Of a stretch of DNA of 64,000 nucleotides, positions 47,701 to 57,702 are shown in pieces. The stretch comes from Liolophura sinensis. Taxonomy: Eukaryota > Mollusca > Polyplacophora > Chitonida > Chitonidae. Within the stretch, counting starts at the first letter, position 1, and every line of letters begins with the position of its first letter. Under the pieces are notes generated by a model that ran no database searches, was not told the origin of the DNA, and worked only from the letters and a program-made list of their open reading frames with translations. Position numbers and translations under genes: made by a program. Where the stretch lies: NCBI RefSeq assembly GCF_032854445.1, contig NC_088297.1, forward strand, positions 6,139,991 to 6,203,990. Direction: 5' to 3'.

Positions 47701-48430
47701 ATGAGAAACACAAGGTCGATGGGCTGTCCATTAGTCACTAGGGTACATGAGAACCTCAAGGTCAGTGGGGTGTCTTTAGTCTTTAGGGTACATGAGAAAC
47801 ACAAGGTCAGTGGGGTGTCTGTAGTCACTAGGGTACATGAGAAACACAAGGTCAGTGGGGTGTCTTTAGTCACTAGGGTACATGAGAAACTCAAGGTCGA
47901 TGGGCTGTCCATTAGTCTCTAGGGTACATGAGAAACTCAAGGTCAGTGGGCTGTCTATAGTCACTAGGGTACATGAGAAACACAAGGTCAGTGGGGTGTC
48001 GATAGTCTCTAGGGTACATGAGAAACTCAAGGTCAGTGGGGTGTCTGTAGTCACTAGGGTACATGAGAAACACAAGGTCGATGGGCTGTCTATAGTCACT
48101 AGGGTACATGAGAAACACAAGGTCAGTGGGATGTCTGTAGTCACTAGGGTACATGAGAAACACAAGGTCAGTGGGGTGTCTATAGTCACTAGGGTACATG
48201 AGAAACACAAGGTCAGTGGGCTGTCCATTAGTCTCTAGGGTACATGTGAAACACAAGGTTAGTGGGGTGTCTATAGTCACTAGGGTACATGAGAAACACA
48301 AGGTCAGTGGGGTGTCTATAGTCACTAGGGTACATGAGAAACTCAAGGTCAGTGGGGTGTCTATAGTCACTAGGGTACATGAGAAACTCAAGGTCGGTGG
48401 GGTGTCTATAGTCACTAGGGTACATGAGGG

Positions 48431-49304
48431 GTTCAATTCAAGAAAATTTCTTCTTTGTTCAAGGTGTGTTAGTGGCTTGCAGTGTGAATTTAATAAAATT
48501 CATGGTAAAGCTCATCATTTGTTTGCCAAAGGTTGATAGTTTACTCCAGGTATGTCAGTATTGACCACTGTGAAACAGTCTTAAGTACAGCATTAAGCAG
48601 CAGTAGTTTTTGAGGTGGAAAACTACAAGGAGTGCGACCTTGTGAATTAAATTAGGCCCATAGGTTTCTTATCTAGCTGTCATGACATTGACGACTATTT
48701 TCTGGGTAACAGAACATAGAAAAACATAACATCAAACAAACACTGAAACACACCAACATATTGAGAGATAAAATATATAATGTCACCAAAGTAGTGTTTA
48801 TTTCATTAGGGAATATTAAAACTTTCTTCCAACTACTGTAGATCAGTTATATCACAATATTGCAGGGCTTTCCAAATCAGCTTACAAAGTTAAAATCTTG
48901 TCTTGAAGGTACGTCTTCAATTGGCTTATCCCTTCTTAACTTCAAAACTTGAAATTACCCATTTTCAGAAGTACCACAGCTCACTGCATAGAATACGCAC
49001 CATTCAAATGGGAGAGCGTTCCCAAGGGAGGTAATTTGGTGCAGTGCTGTTACGATAGACCAGAGAATGTGGCTTCAGAAAAATATTTTTTTTTTCTGGT
49101 GTTAGTTTCATAATACGCCGACATGAAATATTTAAGAATATTTTGAGTTTCTGCCATTTTGAATATGTAAAATAGATAATTTTTTTCACCAAGGAATAGA
49201 AATGGTCTGTGGTTACTGTGAAGAGAGTGTTGCTTCACAGTTTCCTCTGTGAAGCTGTGTAATGTTTTTTTTTAATATTTTCCATGCTTTTTTTGACATT
49301 AAAG
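48431..49304. other. Right end of intron 5
   Basis: Mostly AT-rich unique sequence. A SINE-tail-like remnant lies at about 48568-48600 (GTGAAACAGTCTTAAGTACA, then GCATTAAGCAGCAG). It ends with an acceptor at 49304 (TTTTGACATTAAAG). Confidence 0.5.
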
Positions 49305-49457
49305 AAGCCAAGGGGGCGTGGCCGAGGGCGGGGCAAGAAGGCAGGGACTGAAGAGTCGGAGGCAGCATCACAGACTCAGAGCAGCAGCACAGAGGACGAG
49401 GTCCCACTGCGGACCCTCACCAAGAAGGGTCGTAAGGTGCCCAAAAAGGGAGCAAAG
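49305..49457 (+). CDS. DIDO1/PHF3-family protein, coding exon 6
   Basis: 153 nt, phase 0 in and out, from ACATTAAAG to GCAAAG|GTGAGA. It encodes KPRGRGRGRGKKAGTEESEA followed by a Ser/Thr/Gln stretch and EDEVPLRTLTKKGRKVPKKG. The first ten residues resemble an extended AT-hook and continue the Arg-Gly-rich end of exon 5. The EDEVPLRTL block is echoed by EDSVPLGKL in exon 8, suggesting an internal repeat. Confidence 0.85.
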
Positions 49458-49578
49458 GTGAGAGGTCATGAGACTGCTAACATGGCACCATTACGTCCTG
49501 TGGCTGGCTAATATTACATCACATCACATCATATTATGTCTCATAAACAGGAGAATTGGGTTTTGTCATGAACATAGC

Positions 49579-49738
49579 GGGGCCTCCGTGGCTCAGTCGG
49601 TTAGCGCGCTAGCGCAGCGTAGTGACCCAGAAGCCTCTCACCAATGCGGTCGGTGTGAGTTCAAGACCAGCTCATGCTGGCTTCCTCTCTGGCCGTACGT
49701 GGGAAGGTCTGCCAGCAACCTGCGGATGGTCGTGGGTT
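49579..49738 (+). repeat. SINE family 1, 3'-truncated, with 13-bp flanking duplication
   Basis: A young-looking head and body stop at GTCGTGGGTT. Flanks are TCATGAACATAGC at 49566-49578 and again at 49739-49751. The 3' tail is missing, which is unusual because target-primed insertion normally truncates the 5' end. Confidence 0.88.
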
Positions 49739-49824
49739 TCATGAACATAGCCAATTTGGCTGCCAGCTTTTCATCTGTTGCTCAGCATTATGGTATTAGT
49801 CAAGTTTTAGTTGTGCAGTATACT

Positions 49825-50218
49825 GGGTGTCATGTGTGGTGTCATTATAGTGTGACTGACTGGGCAGGGTGTCATGTGTGGTGTCATAGTGTGACTGGGC
49901 AGGGTGTCATTATAGTGTGACTGGGCAGGGTGTCGTGTGTGGTGTCATAGTGTGACTGCGCAGGGTGTCATGTGTGGTGTCATAGTGTGACTGGGCAGGG
50001 TGTCATGTGTGGTGTCATATTGTGACTGGGCAGGGTGTCATGTGTGGTGTCAGTGTGACTGGGCAGGGTGTCATGTGTGGTGTCATTGTAGTGTGACTGG
50101 ACAGGGTGTCATAGTGTGGTGTCATAGTGTGACTGGGCAGGGTGTCATGTGTGGTGTCATAGTGTGACTGGGCAGTGTGTTGTGTGGTGTCATTATACTT
50201 GACTGGGCAGGGTGTCAT
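49825..50218. repeat. 35-bp minisatellite, about 11 units
   Basis: The unit is about 35 bp, GTGTGACTGGGCAGGGTGTC then ATGTGTGGTGTCATA, with length variants. It contains GGGCAGGGTG, similar to the classic hypervariable minisatellite core GGGCAGGANG. A SINE family 1 tail (TTCTTGAGTATGGCGTAAAA) follows at 50222-50280. Confidence 0.9.
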
Positions 50219-50280
50219 GTGTGAAATATTCTTGAGTATGGCGTAAAATGCCATTCAAAACGTGCTCAAATAAATAAATA
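50219..50280 (+). repeat. SINE family 1 tail fragment
   Basis: GTGAAATATTCTTGAGTATG, then GCGTAAAATGCC and an AAATAAATA end. It has no head or body on its left, which is minisatellite. Confidence 0.75.
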
Positions 50281-50312
50281 TATCGCAATAGAAGCCTGTT
50301 GACAAAATTGTT

Positions 50313-51360
50313 TTGCATAAACTGAAACACTTTCACACAAGTGTGTGTATCTCATCCAGAAATATAAACGAAGCAGTCACTATCATGTCTGCTGAACTCG
50401 AAAAGATTCGTGACTGGATGACTTCAGACAGGATATGGTTAAACAGTAACAAAACCAAATGTATGGTCATCAGACCTTCTCCTCAGGACATTCCTCGGCT
50501 TTCTATGAAAGGATCAGTTACAGATTATGTTTTCGAATTTAAATTTTTGGGTATAATGTTTAACAGCAAGCCTTCCTGGACATCCCATATCAGTTACAAC
50601 TCTACTAATACTTTATAACTCCTTAATTTCCCCTTTTTTGAACTGTGCTTGTGTTTTATGGGGGAACACTTATCCCTCTCATCTCAGACCCTTGAGTCTG
50701 TTATAAAAATGCGCAGTGCGTTCAGTAACCCTATCTAATCAACTAGAGCACATGAACCTTCTCTTCAGATCTCTGAATATTTCACCAGTAAAATTCTCTA
50801 TCCTTCAGTTTTCTTTATTAATTGCTCATAAAAATATATATATCACCCCTATAAATACCCCAGAATTGCCGTAACATGTTTTAAAAGAACAATCAGATAT
50901 ACACAATTATCCAGCCGCCCGGTTTCCACCCACCAAAATGCTGGTCGCCGTTGTATAAGTGAAATATTCTTGAGTACAACATAGAACACCAATCAAATAA
51001 ATAAATAAAGCAATTATCCAACCAGAACACGGTGTCTTAACCTATTTAGACCCCTCCATTCTTCCAACCTGTCTCTACTTAATTCAAAATACAATCCCCC
51101 GGGAATGGAACAGGCTACCAGTTTCTCTCAAATCTATCTACTCACTTTCTCTGATAAGTCCAAAATAAAGGATTACTTGAGGAAACAAATCTGATTTATT
51201 TTCAAACATATAAATGTCACCTCAAACCAGCGCCATCTTACATACTTGTACTTCCTCGGAATAGATCTAGCCCTTTGTGACTTTATTCCCGCCATGCTTT
51301 ATTTTCTGTAAACATGTACTTACGGTGAATAAATACAATACAAATTACAACACAATACTT
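50313..51360 (+). pseudogene. Non-LTR retrotransposon remnant (end of reverse transcriptase)
   Basis: 50313-50618 translates to a segment typical of the C-terminal part of a LINE reverse transcriptase: a helix with LEKIRDWMTSDRIWLNSNKT followed by KCMVI, then FEFKFLGIMFNSKPSWTSHI (thumb region). It has no catalytic FADD-type block, so only the distal end is present. Degenerate downstream sequence continues to about 51350, ending in a GTGAATAAATACAATACAA tail, and is split by the SINE at 50914-51010. Confidence 0.75.
50914..51010 (+). repeat. SINE family 1, 5'-truncated, inside the LINE remnant
   Basis: It starts at GCCGCCCGGTTTCC and ends in an AAATAAATAAATAAAG tail, flanked by the perfect 10-bp repeat CAATTATCCA (50904-50913 and 51011-51020). 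Classic 5' truncation. Confidence 0.92.
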
Positions 51361-51451
51361 AAAACATAAAACTTGTTATACTGGGATGATAACCATGAGT
51401 TTGTTCTCTGCTGATGTATGCACATGAGTGTGATTTGTTGTGTTTATCTAG

Positions 51452-51514
51452 GCTGTTCCTTCAGAGACCCCAGCCCCTGACACCACAGATGCTAAGAAGA
51501 AGGAAGCTGATGGG
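51452..51514 (+). CDS. DIDO1/PHF3-family protein, coding exon 7
   Basis: 63 nt, phase 0 in and out, from TGTTTATCTAG to GATGGG|GTAAGC. It encodes AVPSETPAPDTTDAKKKEAD plus G. It is a small polar exon, the same length as exon 8 and readily skipped without a frame change. Confidence 0.7.
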
Positions 51515-52295
51515 GTAAGCTCTCTGTGATTAAAGAGGGAAAATTTGTTATTTGAGAAGAGCCTAAGTACATTTAATTACCGTTTGAAAAATATCAGCCT
51601 CATCTGAGCAAGTTATACCCTTCAAAATCAGTAATAAAGTCTCTAAAATTTGTAAAACAGGTCACATTATAAGTTTTTCAAACTTTGTAATCATTTTAAC
51701 ATAATAAATAATGCGGGTACGAGTCGAATATTTTCTGAAAAGGCAGAACGTTGAGATATTCTTGGTGATCATTTTGCCAAAAAGTCTGGTTTTGTCCCTC
51801 AGTCGGCGGCGTTGAATTTATATCGACAGAACCGCTTCTTAATTTGGGGTACTTATGTGTCTGGCATTGGCCCTAGAAGGCTTGTAAAATAAAGTCCAAC
51901 AGCAAAGACTTTACAGATGTATGCCTCTATTTGGGGGTGTTTTGGAATTGTAAACACTCTACTTACTGGTGGCCCAGTAGCTTGTTGACAGTAAATCTTG
52001 ACATGCTTATCTTAAAGAGTGCAAAAATACAACCCAGATTTTTGTGTTTTGCGCAGATATAACTATATCATATGTATCTATTAATCAGTTTTGTATTAAT
52101 TTTTTTTCGTTGTTGCTGTGCATTTTTAACTGATATTTTGCTGTCTATTTTAACCCACATATTGTTGCATATTTTAACCCATATGATGTTGCCTGTTTTT
52201 AGCCATATGATGTTGCCTATTTTTAGCCAGATGTTCATGTCTGTGTTTAGTCAGTGTTGTCTATTTTAACCTGTATATTTTTTTGTATATTTTAG
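51515..52295. other. Intron 7
   Basis: AT-rich. Near 52130-52240 there is a loose repeat of about 27 bp based on TTTTAACCCATATGATGTTG. No exon is recognised. Confidence 0.5.
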
Positions 52296-52358
52296 CCAGT
52301 AGGGTCAGATGCAGAGGATAGTGTACCCCTGGGGAAGCTGAAAACTGGCACAACAAAG
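52296..52358 (+). CDS. DIDO1/PHF3-family protein, coding exon 8
   Basis: 63 nt, phase 0 in and out, from GTATATTTTAG to ACAAAG|GTGAGC. It encodes PVGSDAEDSVPLGKLKTGTT plus K. The EDSVPLGKL core resembles EDEVPLRTL in exon 6. Confidence 0.75.
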
Positions 52359-52609
52359 GTGAGCAAGAAACACTTGATGGATTGGTTAATGTGTTCACGT
52401 ATACATGAAACACAACTGAGAGAGAGAGAGAGAGAGCAAATTTTTCTGTCAGAAGCAGGGGAAGGGAGAAACCCAGGATCAAATCCAGGTGAGGCTGTAC
52501 CAAAGACTTTAAAAATGGTCCTTGTTGCTGCCTCACTTGGTGCTCAGCACAGAGAGGTTAGAGTAAGGAAACATGCATGGTTGCCTGGTGTCAGTATAAA
52601 TTGTGTAAG

Positions 52610-52792
52610 TGGGTGCATGTTTGTTGTCTGGCATGATACTTCATGGACTCGCCCTGCACAAGAAGACACAGTATATGTTCACCCACCTCATGACGCCTCG
52701 TCATCGTCACATGACTGAAACATTGTTCAGTAGGATGTTAAACCCAAGCATTCATTCATTCATTCATTCATTCATTCATTCATTCATTCAGT
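52610..52792 (+). repeat. SINE-like retroposon with ATTC tail
   Basis: It ends CACATGACTGAAACATTG, then TTCAGTAGGATGTTAAACCC, followed by about ten ATTC repeats. The TTAAACCC end plus simple repeat resembles the tail of SINE family 2. The body is diverged. Confidence 0.6.
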
Positions 52793-53548
52793 AGCCGTGC
52801 ACAGAGTCTCACTGTTATGTGCTGTTCAGGGGTCGACATATCACTCAATATTTATACACATCTACTGCCTGCTGAAGTTTATTTGTAACGAATGGTGTTG
52901 GACATGTAAGTTTCTAATTTAAGTTTCTTCAAAGTAGATGGCTCAGTTTTATAACGATTTTATACGATTTAGATGAAAGTTTCCATCAAAAGCGCAAAGC
53001 TCAGTCACTAGCACTGAAGTTGCCTCCCTTGATGACATGCAGCTGATTAGTGTGTGGCACTTTGGCGTACAATGTTGGACTGCCAGGTGTCGTTGTAACC
53101 AGCATAAATTATACAGAGCAACATGGAGCGAATTCTGTAGCGTCAGCACAATAAAGTAGTGTGTCTCTCTGTGTGAACTTTCCGGGCTAAGTTTGACCCT
53201 GAAAATGTTTACGGGTTGTGATGGCATAATTTTAAAAATGCCAGGCAAGCTAGTTGACATTTATAGTTCCTGGGATTTAAATTTAAAGCCAGAGGAGATT
53301 CTTGTACACCCAGATGGTGAACCAAGCTCTCGCTGTCAGGGTTGAAAGCTGATACACAGAACTTTCTTTTTTTCTTTCTGTTATAACTCGAAGCAGTGAA
53401 CATATTTACAGGTGTATTAGGCCTAGTTTGTAACAGGCGTGTTGTTGTGAACACACAAAAACTACGTGTGAGTGGTGACGTTTTCACAAACATTTTGAAG
53501 CTTTTGAAAGCCGTGTGCCATTTGCATGGATACACGAAGTTCTCATCA

Positions 53549-53682
53549 AGATTTTGAAGTGTGAACACACAGTTTGAACTGTGAACACACAGTTTGAACT
53601 GTGAACACACAGTTTGAACTGTGAACACGGTTCGAACAGTGAACACACAGTTTGAACTGTGAACACACAGTTTGAACTGTGA
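53549..53682. repeat. 20-bp tandem repeat, about 6.5 units
   Basis: The unit is TTTGAACTGTGAACACACAG, nearly perfect, with one shortened unit near 53625. Confidence 0.92.
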
Positions 53683-53924
53683 AAGTACATACATTCATAA
53701 TCGACATGAGAGTTCTCTCTGAAACAACAAGAGCCACAAAATATACACAATGAGAAAGGCCAACTTGGGTTTAGTAACCATGTATCCTTTACAGGCTATG
53801 ACTTTGGAAAATGGAACAGGACCACATGAGGTCTGAATATTTCCTGGTTTACCCACTGTCATGACTGTGTCCTCATCAGTTCATCACAGTTTATGGTTTT
53901 TCACACCTCTGTGGTTAATCCCTG

Positions 53925-54345
53925 ATCTGTTGATAACCAGCTGGGACATGAGTGGGCTACAGTTACACCGTGATCTGTTGGTAACCAGCTGGACATAAAT
54001 GGGCTACAGTTACACTCTGATCTGTTGATAACCAGCTGGACCATGAATGGGCTACAGTTACACTCTGATCTGTTGATATCCAGCTGGACATGAAATGGGC
54101 TGCAGTTACACTCTGATCTGTTGGTAACCAGCTGGACATGAGTGGGCTACAGTTACACTCTGATCTGTTGGTAACCAGCTGGACATGAATGGGCTGCAGT
54201 TACACTCTGATCTGTTGATAACCAGCTGGACATGAGTGGGCTACAGTTACACTCTGATCTGTTGGTAACCAGCTGGACATGAATGGTCTGCAGTTACACT
54301 CTGATCTGTTGGTAACCAGCTGGACATAAATGGTCTGCAGTTACA
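53925..54345. repeat. 47-bp minisatellite, about 9 units
   Basis: The unit is CTGATCTGTTGGTAACCAGC then TGGACATGAATGGGCTACAG and TTACACT. Variants are GATAACC/GGTAACC and TACAG/TGCAG. Confidence 0.93.
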
Positions 54346-54639
54346 CATACACAATAATGTGCTAAACTGGCAAATTTTTTTGTAGAATTTCCACAGATTG
54401 TTCAGTTTGATCAGTTTAAAGTAACAGAAAGAGACAAATTAAGAAAAGAGTATGTACAAATAAAGTCTGGCAAAATTGTGGCAGGTTATATTTTTCAAAG
54501 ATATCTACCCCTGGCTGTGTCACACCAAACATGCGCAGTCTCCACAGTTGGCAGTTTTGGGAGTTTCCTGCTGTTACGTTGCGTGGGTGAATATGTACTG
54601 GTTGACCTTGTGTAAGTATGCTATGAAGGGCCAAAAATG

Positions 54640-55060
54640 TTTGGTCGTTCACTCATTGTTAAGACCTCGGTGTAAAAATGATGATCTCAAATTGGTCATT
54701 GACTCATTGGTAAACCCTCGTTGTAAAAATGATGATCTCAAATTGGTCATTGACTCATTGGTAAGACTCGGTGTAAAAATGATGATCTCAAATTGGTCAT
54801 TGATTCATTGGTAAAACCTTGTTGTAAAAATGATGATCTCAAATTGGTCATTGACTTATTGGTAAGACCTCAGTGTAAAAATGATGATCTCAAATTGGTC
54901 ATTGACTCATTGGTAAGACCTCGGTATAATAATGATGATCTCAAATTGGTCATTGACTCATTGGTAAGACCTCAGTATAAAAATGATGATCTCAAATTGG
55001 TCATTCACTCATTGTTAAGACCTCGGTGTAAAAATGATGATCTCAAATTGGATCCAGGCC
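54640..55060. repeat. 51-bp minisatellite, about 8 units
   Basis: The unit is AAGACCTCGGTGTAAAAATG, ATGATCTCAAATTGGTCATT, GACTCATTGGT. Being 17 codons long, it keeps one frame open across most of the array; I do not take this as coding. Confidence 0.93.
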
Positions 55061-55278
55061 CCAGCATCACAAAGTGATCTTTATAGACTTAAATCAGAAT
55101 TTCAGATCACTCTAAAATTGTTATTTCTCATGAAACAAGGTTAAAATGTTGCTTGAAACGTCACAGAGATGATTTTGAAACCATCACAACTTCAGACACA
55201 CGTGATGTTTTGTTTTACCCACTCCCATGTTGTTTTGCAATGATATAAATGGAATACATTTCACACCTTAAAATCCTA

Positions 55279-55443
55279 GTGCTTCCTCTCCAGCCATAAG
55301 TGGGAAGGTCTGCCAGCAACCTGCAGATGATCGTGGGTTCCCCCGGGCTCTGCCCGGTTTCCTCCCACCATAATACTGGTCGCCATCGTATAATGGGAAT
55401 ATTCTTAGTACGGTGTAAAACACCAATCAGATAATAAATAAAC
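55279..55443 (+). repeat. SINE family 1, 5'-truncated
   Basis: It starts at GCTTCCTCTCCAGCC and continues through CAGCAACCTGCAGATGATCG to TATTCTTAGTACGGTGTAAA and an AATAAATAAA end. Confidence 0.9.
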
Positions 55444-56179
55444 ACAATCCTAGTGGATTTTGTCAAGCTTTTGTCAAGGCCATCACTCTTAAGAGCTTGA
55501 AACAGCTGACATGTTATTCCAGTGAGGCAGCACTATCAGTGTAATGGAATTCAGCCAGTCAAGCATCACTAAAATAATATGTTGGGACTGAATAAAAAGC
55601 ATCATCTGTAACATTTACATGGTTTAGGCGTTTGCATCTGATCTGTTATGACACTCTACAGGTTGGTCTGGTTCACAGATTTGCTCTGTCTATTTGCATC
55701 CTCAAATACTGTACATCTTTTCAACCACTGAAGCACTTTTTCACTGGAATATTTGCATACAATCAGTGATTATGAAAATGAAGCTAGAAATGATTTATTA
55801 TGTCATTGAAGATGCAAGATTCATAAAACTGTACAAATTATTTCCCTAAACCCATAATTCTCTCAAAATGTTTCAAATTTTGGTTCATAGGAAGTTGAAA
55901 GGGTTGAGGAATTAGGGTATCCTGGAACTGTTGTGTCATCTTAGTTTGTCAGGTACAGTTATTCAAGGTGAAGGTCAGTGGTAATCAAATAATTCCACAA
56001 ACCTGACCTCCATCATGTAAATGACTTAATTTCGAGCATGGCGTGAATGTAGTGTAGCCATATATCCTGCATTCTTCTTCACTTTTCACGAAATCCTGAA
56101 TACAAAAACGTATTGTGTAAGTTTCAACAGTCAAATAAATGAATAAGTATACTATGATCTTACAACGATTATTTCACAG
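55444..56179. other. Intron 8 right part, nothing recognised
   Basis: No exon was found that would repair the phase problem described for exon 9. The stretch ends in the acceptor GATTATTTCACAG at 56179. Confidence 0.45.
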
Positions 56180-56434
56180 ACCCTGGACACAAGTTCAGAA
56201 GTGAAGTCCCCAGAGGTCAAATCAGATACAAGACTGCAGAGAAAAAAGGCTCTGAGGACCAAAAGGTTAAGGCTGTCGGCATTCGTCAACGGCGACCTAC
56301 GGGACGGAAATCGGAGTCTGAGATCCAGGCGTTGTCGTTGGCGTCAGACTTGTTCAAACCCGACGCAGTGATAGTTCATCAGCAGACAGATGAAGGGAGA
56401 CAACCCACTGGAGAGGCAGGATGTCAAGCTGATG
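56180..56434 (+). CDS. DIDO1/PHF3-family protein, coding exon 9 (frame conflict)
   Basis: The exon runs from TTATTTCACAG to GCTGATG|GTAAAC, 255 nt. The right-hand part must be read in the frame that gives GRKSESEIQALSLASDLF, KPDAVIVHQQTDEG and leaves phase 1 for exon 10. The left-hand part reads naturally in phase 0 after exon 8 (TLDTSSEVKSPEVKSDTRLQ, like the rest of the linker), and that frame hits TGA in the right half. One extra A in the A6 run at 56242-56247 would join both. The alternative is that the whole exon uses the second frame (open throughout) and an exon of length 3n+1 upstream was missed. Confidence 0.75.
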
Positions 56435-56649
56435 GTAAACTAGGCTTTTGTCTTTAGTCTTACTGAAATAACATTTGGTAGTCGTCTCCAACAGTGATTT
56501 ATCGCAAATCGGATTATCTTCACTCAGCCTCTTCAATGTTCCTCTAATCAAATTCTTGCTTCCTTATTTTTGGGAAGTTTGCGAGGATTCAGTGACAGTA
56601 ACGACACCTGTGCCACTTGTCTTGCACCAGTATGTTCTACATATGTGTG

Positions 56650-56790
56650 TATCACACGTGGGTAAAGTTTGTCAGTAACTTGCCAAAGGTCGCTGGTTTA
56701 AGCTGGGCACTTCCTTTTTAATTTTTTACTAACAGCCATCATATATAAAGTGCAAAATTCTTGAATATAACATTTAATCAAATCAAATTG
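56650..56790 (+). repeat. SINE family 1 remnant
   Basis: Degenerate, in order: ACGTGGGTAAAGTTTGTCAG, TAACTTGCC, GTCGCTGGTTTAAGCTGGGC, AAAATTCTTGAATATAACAT. A further tail trace lies at 57110-57145 (AATAAGTGAAATTTTGTGAG, TATGGCGTTAGAC). Confidence 0.55.
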
Positions 56791-57242
56791 TTAATTAAGG
56801 TAGACTTCTTGACCCATTTTTGAATTGTGATTCTCATTCCTAAGGTTAGGAATTCTCAAGCGAATACCGATCATTGATGGGGCTGAGGTGAGGTTCTTAC
56901 ATCATGTTAAGCACAGCTTAGCAAACAGAACCGTCATGTTTATATGGCCCGTTGTACAAGTTTATATTTATTGAAGACTACTAGTCTTCCACCAATGACT
57001 TGCATGTCTATTCATTTATGAGAAAAGGGTGTCTGTATCAGTATTAGCAAATGGTTGTTGATTTACCCTAGGTTCCCCTTATTTTTCCCATATTTTTCCC
57101 ATATTTACTGTAATAAGTGAAATTTTGTGAGTATGGCGTTAGACAAGAGTCAGATTGTCTGAAAAGTTTTTTGAAATGCCATATAAATGCCATGAAATAC
57201 AACCCCAGCATATATCAGGTCTGTCAAAACTTAAATTAAATC

Positions 57243-57475
57243 TGTGGCTGAGGTGGTTAATGTGCCAGCGCCCTGCCATCACCGCTGAGCGTCTCCCCAA
57301 TAAGGTCGCTGTCATGACTTTTGAGGTGCCTTTCTTTGCGCCCACATGTGGGATGTCTGCCAGAAGCTGGATGATCGTGGGTTTTGCCCAGGCTCTGCAT
57401 ACTTGTGCACCATGATCTAAGTAAAATATTCCTAACAGTGGCGTAAAACACCAATTAAATAAATAAATGACTAAA
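57243..57475 (+). repeat. SINE family 1, old copy
   Basis: Ordered but diverged: GTGGCTGAGGTGGTTAATGT, AATAAGGTCGCTGTCATGAC, CACATGTGGGATGTCTGCCA, GATGATCGTGGGTTTTGCCC, then a GGCGTAAAACACCAATTAAA tail. Confidence 0.8.
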
Positions 57476-57590
57476 AATTAAGTTGAATACCGGTGTCGCA
57501 CAACATGTTTAGTAGAAAGGGAATTTAAAGGCTCAACTATTGATGATCAGCTTTGTGAGTTTGTTGTTGTTGTTGTTGTGCGTGTTACAG

Positions 57591-57702
57591 AGGAGAGTGA
57601 TGGAGGACTGAGCTACGAGGATGATGAGAATGACTCGGACTGGGACCCCGGGGAAAATGCTGATAAGCTCTGGTGTATCTGCAAGAAGCCCCACGGAAAC
57701 AG
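57591..57702 (+). CDS. DIDO1/PHF3-family protein, coding exon 10 (first half of PHD finger)
   Basis: 112 nt, from GCGTGTTACAG to GGAAACAG|GTACCC, entering in phase 1 and leaving in phase 2. It encodes an acidic run (EESDGGLSYEDDENDSDWDP) and then LWCICKKPHGNR, with the final Arg codon split. The acidic lead followed by WCIC is the start of a C4HC3 PHD finger. CKKPHGNRFM matches the vertebrate PHF3 finger and CIC plus the later ICCDRC match DIDO1 (from memory of the families), so the gene probably represents the ancestor of both. The exon's last 20 nt and donor are repeated as a minisatellite in the following intron. Confidence 0.93.

Larger units (their letters stand above)
34896..48430. repeat. 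Giant 45/46-bp minisatellite filling intron 5, about 300 units
   Basis: Two interleaved unit types differ by one base in length: GGTCAGTGGGCTGTCCATTA-GTCTCTAGGGTACATGAGAA-ACACAA (46) and GGTCAGTGGGCTGTCTATAG-TCACTAGGGTACATGAGAAA-CACAA (45). Variable positions are GTCAGT/GTCGGT/GTCGAT, GGGCTG/GGGGTG, and AACACAAG/AACTCAAG. Higher-order structure is clear from about 37258 on. At the left, units alternate with GTACGTCAG variants (to about 36050). Because 45 is divisible by three, both strands show long open frames with 15-residue periodicity; these are by-products of the repeat. Confidence 0.98.

Noticed and set aside
34896-48430. CRISPR-like regular repeats
   Set aside because: There are no unique spacers; units are contiguous, variable and intronic in a eukaryotic gene. 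The same applies to all other arrays in the window.
37609-48436. Long open frames on both strands with 15-residue repeats (up to about 174 residues)
   Set aside because: They are produced by a 45-bp unit lacking stops in some frames. They occur on both strands at once, change frame at every 46-bp unit, and lie inside a confirmed intron.
53797-53832. Possible 36-nt exon (AMTLENGTGPHE) after TATCCTTTACAG
   Set aside because: The donor (GAG|GTCTGA) is weak, and its length (3n) does not solve the exon 9 phase problem.
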